Shown here: one piece after another, positions 18,053 to 25,831 of the stretch
Layout of the letters: each line of letters starts with the position of its first letter
Position numbering within the stretch: position 1 is the first letter of the stretch
NCBI GenBank assembly: GCA_947492235.1
Contig: CANLLZ010000002.1
Span: 1-64,000 of the forward strand
From: an uncultured Altererythrobacter sp.
Lineage (GTDB): Bacteria; Pseudomonadota; Alphaproteobacteria; Sphingomonadales; Sphingomonadaceae
Direction of reading: 5' to 3'
Length of the DNA: 64,000 bases
Translations under genes and position numbers: made by a program
The notes under the pieces: generated by a model
Databases searched by the model: none
What the model was told of the DNA's origin: nothing
What the model saw: the letters and a program-made list of their open reading frames with translations, nothing else

Positions 18053-18472
18053 TCACACGAATTGCAGGCGCGACAGGGCGAGAAAAACAAACGCGCCACC
18101 CGCCAATGCCGACAGCCCCGCCCACAGGCTGGTATGCCGCGCCATCATCTTGCGTGACAGCGCCAGAAACCGGTCGCCCGCCGCCAGAATGAACAGCCCT
18201 TCTGCCGCAGCAATCCCGCCAAGCAGCGCAATTCCCGCGGCCAGCCAGTCGCCCCGCTCGATCGCTGCATCCCAGCCGCCGACCAGGTAAAGAGTCGCGC
18301 CCAGGATGACGCACACGATCCCGGTCAGAAACCGGATGCCGGGGCTGGCCTCCAGATCCTCGACCATGGCCATCCAGCTACCCGGCACCCGCAGCTCGCC
18401 CACGGCGGCGGCCAAAGAATAGAGTCCGAGAAATAGAGCAATCCATGCGGGCAGTTCTTGTGGGGACGACAT
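18053..18472 (-). CDS. Small integral membrane protein of unknown function
   Basis: This 139-residue protein has about four hydrophobic segments: IALFLGLYSLAAAV, FLTGIVCVILGATLYLV, WLAAGIALLGGIAAAEGLFIL and LWAGLSALAGGAFVFLAL. The start at 18472 is chosen because GAGGAG lies 7 nt upstream; a longer frame from 18565 would add 31 residues that look like leader. It is the only minus-strand gene inside the adhesin array and is divergent from adhesin 5. I do not recognise the family. A role in adhesin biogenesis would be guesswork based only on position. Confidence 0.75.
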   Translation of the reverse strand: MSSPQELPAWIALFLGLYSLAAAVGELRVPGSWMAMVEDLEASPGIRFLTGIVCVILGATLYLVGGWDAAIERGDWLAAGIALLGGIAAAEGLFILAAGDRFLALSRKMMARHTSLWAGLSALAGGAFVFLALSRLQFV

Positions 18473-18553
18473 AGCTAAACTCCTCAATGGTAAGAGGCAC
18501 TTGTCCAACCAATTCCTGCATATTATCGACAGAAACGGGATCGGGGCCGAGGG

Positions 18554-18581
18554 GGCCCTGTACACGTAAGAGGGCCTTTTT
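18554..18581 (+). promoter_or_regulatory. GC-rich hairpin plus T-run directly before adhesin 5
   Basis: ggccct (18554-18559) pairs with agggcc (18571-18576), followed by TTTTT (18577-18581), 4 nt before the ATG at 18585. The SD-like AAGAGGG overlaps the right arm. The element could act as an attenuator or as an SD-masking hairpin. It is unrelated in sequence to the leaders of adhesins 2-4. Confidence 0.4.
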
Positions 18582-18584
18582 CAC

Positions 18585-21500
18585 ATGACGCCGAATTTCC
18601 GTTCGCGGAGAGCGCTTCTGCTCGCCACCACGACTGCTGCTGCCAGCGCACTGGCTTTTGCCGCCACACCTGCAAGCGCCGATGCAACCGCGCCCTGCAA
18701 CGTCGATGCCGGACCGGACGGCACGATTGGCACGGCCGACGATGGCCTTGAATGCGGGGTCAACTCCGATGCCAGTGGCAATACCGCCACAGCGCTGGGC
18801 AACAATGCCAATGCCATTCAGGACCAAACAACGGCGGTCGGCGCTTTTGCCAACGCGGATGCCGTCAATTCGATTGCCATTGGCTACAGCTCTTCGACCT
18901 TCGATGACATCGGCGGCGGGACCAATATCGGACAGATCGCCATCGGCACCTTCGCCGCAGCAAACGGCAACCGTGCGGTGGCGCTTGGTACATTCGCAAA
19001 CGCAAACGAAGCCTTTGGCGTTGCGGTCGGGGGCGACGCAGCTGCGCTCGGTAACTCGACCGCGGTGGGATATGATTCTCAGGCCGGCGACCAATTTTCC
19101 AGCGGCGACTTTTTTGCGACAGCAGTCGGCGCGAGCAGCTCTGCGGGCGCAGAGGCCGTCGCGATCGGTTTCGATGCCGTGGGGATTGCAGCGAGTGTGG
19201 CCGTCGGTTCGCGCAGCGCGGCCGCCTTGCAGGGGATCGCAATCGGCGCGGATGGCGGAGACATGGATGCAATCGGGGCCAGCGCAGCCACGCAGGCGAT
19301 TGCCATCGGCACCGACGCAGAGGCCGGCAACACCGAGTCGATCGCGATTGGCCAGGAAACCAAAGCCTTTGCCAATGACGCCCTCGCTATCGGGCCGCGC
19401 GCCTATGTGGACCAGAATGGCGCAGGCTCGGTCGCGCTCGGCTTCGGGTCGTACACCAACGAGGCGAATGTCATCTCGGTGGGCTCTTCGGGCGCCGAGC
19501 GCCGGATCACCAATGTTGCACAAGGCGTCAACGGAACGGACGCGGTCAATGTCGCGCAGCTCAACGCCGCGATTGCCGGTGTCGGAGGCGGCGGAGGCAG
19601 CGGCTCGCCCTATCTCGTGGTCAATTCCGACGGCGCCCTGCCAACCGCGTTGGGGCTGGACGCTATCGCTATCGGTGAGGCCGCATCGGCCGGGGGTGCC
19701 AGTGCCGTTGCGCAAGGTGTTGGTGCCAATGCAGCAGGCTTTGATTCCATCGCGATTGGCGAGAATGCCGCCGCGACAAGCGGCGCTGCGATTGCGATTG
19801 GTGCAGGCTCGGTCAGCAATTCCAGCTTTGCTGTTGCGATCGGTTTGAACACGACCGCCGTGAGTGCCCGCACCGTGGCCATCGGCGAAACTGCCAATGC
19901 CAGCGGCCTCGCCGCTACCGCCATCGGTAACAATTCGACTGCAGCCGGCGAAGGCTCTGTAGCAGTTGGCGAACTGGCCGATGCCGCCGCCTTCGACTCG
20001 GTCGCCATCGGTAGCGAGGCGCGGGCGGCCGGTTCGGGCGGTGTAGCTCTGGGCCGCTTCACCGACGCGGAAGAAGCGAACGGCATTGCGATCGGCCCCG
20101 AAGCGCAGGCCATCGGGCCGTCGGGCGCAATGGCCATCGGCTGGTTGAGCAATGCCACAGCGAAGGGGGCCACCGCCATCGGCACGATTTCGCAAGCGAC
20201 CGGCGACGACGCGCTCGCCATCGGACGCGGTGCGAATGCGAGCGCGGAAGACGCGATTGCCGTTGGCGAAGGTGCGATGGCATCGGGTGCATTTTCGGCA
20301 GCCATCGGCGATGCTGCAGTGACCAGCGGGGTCGGCGCTGTGGCCTTCGGCAACCGTGTGGAAGCCTCCGGTTTGCGCTCGATTGCTATCGGCGGTGTCG
20401 AAGGACTGGGAACACCTGGCACGGGTGCCAACGCCTCAGGCAACGATTCCTTCGCTGTCGGTGCATCTTCGACTGCGACACAGACTTTCGCCATCGCCAT
20501 TGGCAACAGTGCAGCTGCAACTGGCGTCAGTGCGACAGCCCTGGGACGCGCGGCCAGCGCTGCGGGTCAAAGCAGTTTTGCTGCAGGTGACAGTGCTAAT
20601 GCGATAGGTATTGAATCGGTGGCCATAGGGTCTGTCGCCGCCGCACAGAATAACTTCGCTACGGTCGTCGGCGTTGGCGCCGGAAACGCCGATTTCGGCA
20701 GGCTTTCGGGCACTCAAGCGACCGTGATCGGCAACCGCGCATCGGCAGGCGAATTCGCAACTGCGGTTGGCACGAATTCCTCTGCTGCCGGACAAAGCGC
20801 TGTCGCAGTCGGCGACTTTTCTGCAGCAGACGCGGACTTCAGCGTAGCGATGGGTGTTTCCAGCGTTGCGTCTGGTCTCGTTTCGACTGCCCTCGGAGCA
20901 AGCGCGGACGCCACAGGGGAACGCGCTGTTGCTGTGGGTAATAGCGCGCAGGCTACCGGTGCCCTTTCGGCAGCCTTTGGTCGCCTCGCAGATGCTTCCG
21001 GCGATCACGCAACGGCTGCCGGTTCGTTTGCGAATGCCAGTGGGCTGGCCGCTGTCGCTATCGGCGGCGATTTCGACGACAACGGCACCGGAGCGGCCGC
21101 CACAACCAATGGCGCAGTGGCACTTGGTGCAGACGCAGCGGCAACCAATACCGGCGCCATGGCACTGGGCCGCAGTGCGCAGGCCACGGGCGTTGCGGCA
21201 ACCGCCATCGGTTCGGGAAGCTCCGCCACCCAATTGGGCGCAACCGCCATCGGGAACGGCGTCGCAGCCAATTTCGAGCAGGCGACCGCCATCGGTAACT
21301 CGTCTGTTGTCGGAGCAAACCTTGCCACCGCCATCGGTGCGCGCTCGACTGCAACGGGGCTGAACTCGGTAGCTATCGGCTCGCTGTCGGTTGCATCGGG
21401 CAGCGGTTCGCAGGCAATCGGGCGCAGCGCGAGTGCGACAGGCAATCTGGCTTCGGCCAGTGGCCAGCAGGCGAAAGCGAACGGCAACCTGGCCAGCGCA

Positions 21501-22166
21501 TACGGTGCGCGAGCAAACGCGGCGGTTGCGCGGGCGACGGCGGTCGGTTCGGACAGCGTTGCCAGCGCGGGCAGCAGCACTGCGTTGGGCAATGGCGCTT
21601 CGGCAACGCATAGCGGCTCGACAGCGTTAGGCGCTGGCGCTGCGACCACGGCGGCCAACCAGCTGGTTCTGGGCGGCAGCGCCACCTCGGTGGTGGTTGC
21701 CGGCATCGACGCCAGCACGGCGGCGCAGGTCGGGCCGGTGGATGCGGTGACAGTGGACGCCAATGGCACGCTGGGCCGTCAGGCGGTGGCAACAGCCAGT
21801 GCCGTTCGCTCCGTCCAGACATCGATCGATCACATCGCTGCGGTTACCGATGCGCAATTCGATGGACTGTCGGGCCGGGTCGGGACGCTGGAAACCGGGC
21901 TTTCCAACCTGCGCTTCCAGCTGGACGAGCTGGACGAGAGTATGACCGGCGGAATTGCTGCCGCGATGGCCATGGGCGGCGCGCAAATTGTTCCGGGCAA
22001 GGCGATTTCGATGACGGTTGCAGGCTCTACCTACAAGGGGGAGCAGGCGTTTGCCGGATCGATCACCGGGCGGATTACCGACAGTGTGTATCTGTCCGCG
22101 AGCGTTGGCGGGAACACGGGTGACGACGCCGTCGGCGGCCGTGTCGCAGCAACCTTCGGGTTCTGA
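18585..22166 (+). CDS. Trimeric autotransporter adhesin 5 (YadA-like, with internal neck)
   Basis: This 1193-residue adhesin differs most from the others. The signal peptide has a basic N-region (MTPNFRSRRALLLATT ... ASA-DAT). Head module 1 (about 45-295) opens with a widely spaced Cys pair ending LECG. A classical YadA neck/stalk motif follows at about 299-339 (ERRITNVAQGVNGTDAVNVA), then a Gly/Ser linker and a second, longer head. The C-terminal junction (NQLVLGG ... DANGTLGRQ), coiled coil and FGF-ending anchor (from about 1122) are shared with the array. It lacks the 561-bp module. The start uses the ATG after the 18554-18581 hairpin. The ligand is unknown. Confidence 0.92.
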   Translation: MTPNFRSRRALLLATTTAAASALAFAATPASADATAPCNVDAGPDGTIGTADDGLECGVNSDASGNTATALGNNANAIQDQTTAVGAFANADAVNSIAIGYSSSTFDDIGGGTNIGQIAIGTFAAANGNRAVALGTFANANEAFGVAVGGDAAALGNSTAVGYDSQAGDQFSSGDFFATAVGASSSAGAEAVAIGFDAVGIAASVAVGSRSAAALQGIAIGADGGDMDAIGASAATQAIAIGTDAEAGNTESIAIGQETKAFANDALAIGPRAYVDQNGAGSVALGFGSYTNEANVISVGSSGAERRITNVAQGVNGTDAVNVAQLNAAIAGVGGGGGSGSPYLVVNSDGALPTALGLDAIAIGEAASAGGASAVAQGVGANAAGFDSIAIGENAAATSGAAIAIGAGSVSNSSFAVAIGLNTTAVSARTVAIGETANASGLAATAIGNNSTAAGEGSVAVGELADAAAFDSVAIGSEARAAGSGGVALGRFTDAEEANGIAIGPEAQAIGPSGAMAIGWLSNATAKGATAIGTISQATGDDALAIGRGANASAEDAIAVGEGAMASGAFSAAIGDAAVTSGVGAVAFGNRVEASGLRSIAIGGVEGLGTPGTGANASGNDSFAVGASSTATQTFAIAIGNSAAATGVSATALGRAASAAGQSSFAAGDSANAIGIESVAIGSVAAAQNNFATVVGVGAGNADFGRLSGTQATVIGNRASAGEFATAVGTNSSAAGQSAVAVGDFSAADADFSVAMGVSSVASGLVSTALGASADATGERAVAVGNSAQATGALSAAFGRLADASGDHATAAGSFANASGLAAVAIGGDFDDNGTGAAATTNGAVALGADAAATNTGAMALGRSAQATGVAATAIGSGSSATQLGATAIGNGVAANFEQATAIGNSSVVGANLATAIGARSTATGLNSVAIGSLSVASGSGSQAIGRSASATGNLASASGQQAKANGNLASAYGARANAAVARATAVGSDSVASAGSSTALGNGASATHSGSTALGAGAATTAANQLVLGGSATSVVVAGIDASTAAQVGPVDAVTVDANGTLGRQAVATASAVRSVQTSIDHIAAVTDAQFDGLSGRVGTLETGLSNLRFQLDELDESMTGGIAAAMAMGGAQIVPGKAISMTVAGSTYKGEQAFAGSITGRITDSVYLSASVGGNTGDDAVGGRVAATFGF

Positions 22167-22190
22167 CCGCACGCCTCTTGCCGGCAACAA

Positions 22191-22222
22191 AAAAGGGGCG
22201 GCCTTCACGGGCCGCCCCTTTT
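22191..22222. terminator. Bidirectional Rho-independent terminator
   Basis: ggggcggcc (22195-22203) and ggccgcccc (22210-22218) form a perfect stem flanked by AAAA and TTTT, so it can terminate adhesin 5 from the left and the convergent EF-hand gene from the right. Confidence 0.8.
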
Positions 22223-22243
22223 CTTTTGGTCGAATGATTGCGC

Positions 22244-22741
22244 TTAGCTTGCCGGCAGGCCCGCCGCCTGCATCTCGGCCGCCGACATGATGCCGTCGCG
22301 GTCCTGATCCAGCGCATCGAAATTGCCCTGCGTGCGGATCCGGTATTCTACCAATGTAATGGCGCCGTCACCATCGCGGTCGAATTCCTGAACACTCGGC
22401 ACCGGAACAGCGCCCACCGCATTAGGATTGGAAAGAGCGGCGAATTCCTGGGGCGAGAGGGCGCCATTGCCATCGGTGTCCAACTGCTGGAAAATCTGCT
22501 GGTTCAGTCGAAGCGCAGCGGCCTGTTGCAATTGCACCCGGCGCTGCCCGATTTCAGCGTCGGTGATAATCCCGTTCTGGTCAGCATCCAGCTGGGTGAA
22601 CTGGGCATCCATCTGGGCGATAAACTGCGCACGGCTCAGGCTGCCATCGCCGGTCTCCTGCGCTGATACGGCAGTGCTGGACATGGCGGTAGCGGCGAGC
22701 GTGGCTGCACTGATTGCGGCAATGCCAAGGGTGGTTTTCAT
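22244..22741 (-). CDS. Secreted EF-hand calcium-binding protein
   Basis: This 165-residue protein has a signal peptide (MKTTLGIAAISAATLAATAM ... VSA-QET). Four canonical 12-residue EF-hand loops are visible: DADQNGIITDAE, DTDGNGALSPQE, DRDGDGAITLVE and DQDRDGIMSAAE. It probably binds calcium in the periplasm or outside the cell. A longer frame to 22861 would put 40 non-signal residues first and is not favoured. It lies convergent to adhesin 5 and shares a bidirectional terminator; a functional link to calcium-dependent adhesion is possible but unproven. Confidence 0.85.
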   Translation of the reverse strand: MKTTLGIAAISAATLAATAMSSTAVSAQETGDGSLSRAQFIAQMDAQFTQLDADQNGIITDAEIGQRRVQLQQAAALRLNQQIFQQLDTDGNGALSPQEFAALSNPNAVGAVPVPSVQEFDRDGDGAITLVEYRIRTQGNFDALDQDRDGIMSAAEMQAAGLPAS

Positions 22742-22921
22742 CACGATTCTGGTCCCTGTAGAAATTCTGCGCAAAGCATAGACCACTCGCCTAGCACGGC
22801 CAAGCTGTCCGCAGAATGAGCGGCGCTCTCGTGTCAGAACGGGCCATTCAGGCAGCGTCACGCAAAAGGGGCGGGAAACCTCGCGGCCCCGCCCCCCTTG
22901 CTTCGTTTCGCTTCCCGCCGG

Positions 22922-24760
22922 TTACATCTGGCTGGCGACCCAGCGATCGATCTTGGCTTCCAGCACAGGCAGCGGCAGCGCGCCGGTGCCCAGAACCTGT
23001 GCGTGGAATTCCTTGATGTCGAAATCATCGCCCAGCGCGGTTTCCGCTTCGGCGCGCAATTCCTGAATTTTCAGAGCGCCGACCTTGTAAGCCAGTGCTT
23101 GCGACGGGATCGCGATATAGCGCTCGACTTCGGCGACCACTTCAGTGCGGGTCATACCGGAATTTTCCAGCATGAAGTCGATCGCCTGCTCGCGGCTCCA
23201 GCCCTTGGAATGCAGGCCGGTATCAACCACCAGACGCATCGCGCGCAGTTGCTCGTCCTGCAGCGTGCCATACCGCGCCCACGGATCGTCAAACAGACCC
23301 ATGTCGTAGCCCAGCGTTTCCGAATACAGCGCCCAGCCCTCGACATAGGCGGTGTTTCCGCCAAAGCGCATGAATGCCGGCAGGGCCTCGTTTTCCTGCG
23401 CAAGGCTGATCTGGAAGTGATGGCCCGGTGCGCCTTCATGCAGATAGAGCGTCACATTGCCCGTGGTCAGACGGCTGGGCAGATCATAGGCGTTGAAATA
23501 AAACGTGCCGGGGCGCGAACCATCAGGCGCGCCGGACTGGTAGGAACCGCCCGCGCTGAATTGCTCGATGGCCGGATCATACGGCTTGATGACCAGTTCG
23601 GTCTTGGGCAGCAGGCTGAAATAGTCGCCGATCTTCTCGTCGACGATCTCGCCGATGTCATAATAGCTCTGGGTCAGAGCCTCGCGGCTTTCCGGCTTGA
23701 ACTGCGGATCGGTGCGGACATAGTCGAAGAATTCCTGCGTGGTCCCTTCGAAGCCGACCTCTTCCTGAATTTCCTCGAAACCGGCCATCACCCGGGCAAC
23801 TTCGGACAGGCCCAGCTCGTGCAGATAGTCGGCCGTCAGCGGCAGCGTTGTGGTGCTCTCGATGAGCTGGGCATACAGCTTATCGCCACCTTTCATCTCG
23901 CTCAGGCCGACGGTGGTGCGGGCCACGGGCAGATATTCATCGCGCAGGAAATCCCGCATCCGCGTGGTGCTGTCGTAGATCGCCTGCGTCGCGGTCTGGT
24001 ACTCGGCGGTCAGGCGCGCTCTGTCTTCGTCGGAGAAGTCTTCCGGCATGTTCTTCACCGGAGCCCAATATTGCGATTCCTCCAGCGGGATCGCCAACTG
24101 GGTGTCGAGTTGCTTGATCACGCGGTCGATGGTCAGGCTGGTTTCCAGAACACCGGATTCCATCCCGTCGCGGAACTTCTCGATCGCGCGGTCGCCGATA
24201 GCGATGTAGTCTTTGTGACGCGACAGGTTGTTTTCGTAATCGGTCACTGTCTTGAACGGGGCAGCGCTCTGTCCGCTGGCGAAGGTAGGGTAAAATGTGT
24301 GGAAGCCGCTGAAATGGTTCACCGGCCGCACTTCGGTCAGCGCGCGGATTTCATCGGTGCTGCCTTTGAGCGACTGCTCCTGATTGTATTTGAACACGTC
24401 GTAGGCGAGCTGGTCGGTCTCGCTCAGCTTGCTGCGGTCGATCTGCGCCAGCAGCGCCATGTTCAGCTGCGTGTCGGTGCGCGCGGCGAGGAAGAAACTG
24501 TCGGTCAGGAAATCACCCAGCCGGTCCGCCCGGCGCATATCGCCGCGAAACAGCCCGCTGATCGGGTTGAGCGCAAGCGAACGCTCGTCGGATTCCGCGA
24601 ACAAAGCTTTCAGCTTCTGGCCCTCGGTCATAGGCGCTTCGGAATGGGCTTCGCCGCCCATGGCTTCGGCTGCGTGGTTACCGTGGCCGTCGGCCAGTGC
24701 GGGAGTGGCCGGCAGCGCCAGAGCGGCGGTCGCCAGAAGGGCGGTACGGATCAGTTTCAT
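22922..24760 (-). CDS. DUF885 family exported protein (putative metallopeptidase-like)
   Basis: This 612-residue protein starts with a signal peptide (MKLIRTALLATAALALPATPALA-DG) and a short His-rich stretch. The DUF885 signature HEGAPGHHFQISLA lies near residue 440, and EGWALYSETLG and DTGLHSKGWSREQAI follow, as in this family. These proteins resemble zinc metallopeptidases, with the HExxxGHH-like motif as presumed metal site; substrates are mostly unknown. The gene stands alone on the minus strand, upstream (transcriptionally) of the EF-hand gene by 180 bp. A 632-residue plus-strand frame covers the same DNA but has no signal peptide or recognised motif. Confidence 0.88.
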   Translation of the reverse strand: MKLIRTALLATAALALPATPALADGHGNHAAEAMGGEAHSEAPMTEGQKLKALFAESDERSLALNPISGLFRGDMRRADRLGDFLTDSFFLAARTDTQLNMALLAQIDRSKLSETDQLAYDVFKYNQEQSLKGSTDEIRALTEVRPVNHFSGFHTFYPTFASGQSAAPFKTVTDYENNLSRHKDYIAIGDRAIEKFRDGMESGVLETSLTIDRVIKQLDTQLAIPLEESQYWAPVKNMPEDFSDEDRARLTAEYQTATQAIYDSTTRMRDFLRDEYLPVARTTVGLSEMKGGDKLYAQLIESTTTLPLTADYLHELGLSEVARVMAGFEEIQEEVGFEGTTQEFFDYVRTDPQFKPESREALTQSYYDIGEIVDEKIGDYFSLLPKTELVIKPYDPAIEQFSAGGSYQSGAPDGSRPGTFYFNAYDLPSRLTTGNVTLYLHEGAPGHHFQISLAQENEALPAFMRFGGNTAYVEGWALYSETLGYDMGLFDDPWARYGTLQDEQLRAMRLVVDTGLHSKGWSREQAIDFMLENSGMTRTEVVAEVERYIAIPSQALAYKVGALKIQELRAEAETALGDDFDIKEFHAQVLGTGALPLPVLEAKIDRWVASQM

Positions 24761-24789
24761 TGGGGTCCCCTTTGGATTACTGTATTATG

Positions 24790-24818
24790 CGAATAAGACA
24801 CATCAACACATATTGCAA
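24790..24818 (-). promoter_or_regulatory. Candidate sigma-70-like promoter for the DUF885 gene
   Basis: On the minus strand TTGCAA (24818-24813) is separated by 17 bp from TATTCG (24795-24790) in an AT-rich tract upstream of the start codon. The match to consensus is moderate. Confidence 0.3.
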
Positions 24819-24901
24819 TCGCTAGCGAGGGGGGCCGCAAAGGCGAGTGGGCATCTACTAAGTGCCTGCCCTGCCCGACAAAGTGCCATGCCGCGCGGGA
24901 C

Positions 24902-25831
24902 TTATTCGGCAGAAAGGCAATGCCGGTCGCCGCGCCGGGCGATGTTGAAACCGCCTGCGAGCACGGCCTGCGATTGGGGCGATGCGGGGTCGCGGATCGG
25001 ATTGGTGTGATTGTAATGGATGAAGTGAACCTTGGCGCGCTCTTCTGCGGGTAATGCGCCCAGCCGCTCCATCACGGCCTTCACGCGCGGATGCGGAATC
25101 GCGCTCATGTCACGGCCCGGCAATTCACCATCATCGAAGAAAGTGGCATCGATAAAGGCGTAATCCACGCCGCCGATCAACCCGGCGAGAGTCTGGCCCG
25201 AAGCCGCTTCCCATTCCTCCCAGCTGTCGAGATCGGGTACGAATATAGCACGCTTGTCGGGCGTCATCAGTAGGAACCCGGCAGTTTCGGAGTATTCGTC
25301 ACGGTGCGGCACAAGAAATGGAAGCACGCCGAAATCGTCGCTGAGCACGGCGAATGTGTCCGCCTCCATCGGCTGGAGAGCGATGTTTCCCAGCGCAATG
25401 AGCTGGCCCCAAGGACCGTTCCCGGTGAGAAATTCGGTCATGCGCGGCAACGCAAATACCGGAACCCCCTTCGCCCCCGCAGCCTCCTGCCCCAGATAGG
25501 CAAGGCCGAGATAGTGACCGATATGCGCATGGGTCAGGAATATCCCGTCGAGACCCAGACCCTTCGCAGCAGGCTCGATGGCGTCCAGCATAGCCAATTG
25601 CTCGGTGATCGCAGGCGTGGCCTCGAACAGGTACCGGGTCCCATATGCGCGGTCGATGACCGCTAGCGAGGTCGGCAGCAAGCGCGGCCCTGCATCATCG
25701 GTATTGCCAATTTGCGGAGCACCGGCGTCTTGCCCTGCGCCCAGCACTACCAGTTCCCGCTGACAGACCGGCGCGGTCTCCTCCGGCGAGGCCGCAGCGG
25801 ACGAAAGCGCCAGCGCTAGAGCGGCGAGCAT
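24902..25831 (-). CDS. PqqB-like metallo-beta-lactamase-fold hydrolase, exported
   Basis: This 309-residue protein has a short hydrophobic leader (MLAALALALSSAAAS). The MBL-fold metal motif reads THAHIGHYLGL near residue 95, comparable with the THAxIDH motif of PqqB, but the usual Asp is Gly. Further motifs are VPDLDSWEEW and HYNHTNP. PqqB proteins act in PQQ cofactor formation, yet an exported stand-alone copy without other pqq genes argues for another hydrolase role. The ATG at 25831 overlaps the upstream stop (TGATG), so it is translationally coupled to the amidohydrolase; a GTG one codon earlier is possible. Confidence 0.75.
   Translation of the reverse strand: MLAALALALSSAAASPEETAPVCQRELVVLGAGQDAGAPQIGNTDDAGPRLLPTSLAVIDRAYGTRYLFEATPAITEQLAMLDAIEPAAKGLGLDGIFLTHAHIGHYLGLAYLGQEAAGAKGVPVFALPRMTEFLTGNGPWGQLIALGNIALQPMEADTFAVLSDDFGVLPFLVPHRDEYSETAGFLLMTPDKRAIFVPDLDSWEEWEAASGQTLAGLIGGVDYAFIDATFFDDGELPGRDMSAIPHPRVKAVMERLGALPAEERAKVHFIHYNHTNPIRDPASPQSQAVLAGGFNIARRGDRHCLSAE

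Noticed and set aside
22898-24796. 632-residue plus-strand open frame opposite the DUF885 gene
   Set aside because: It is slightly longer than the real gene, but the minus strand has a signal peptide and the HEGAPGHH signature while the plus frame has nothing recognisable.
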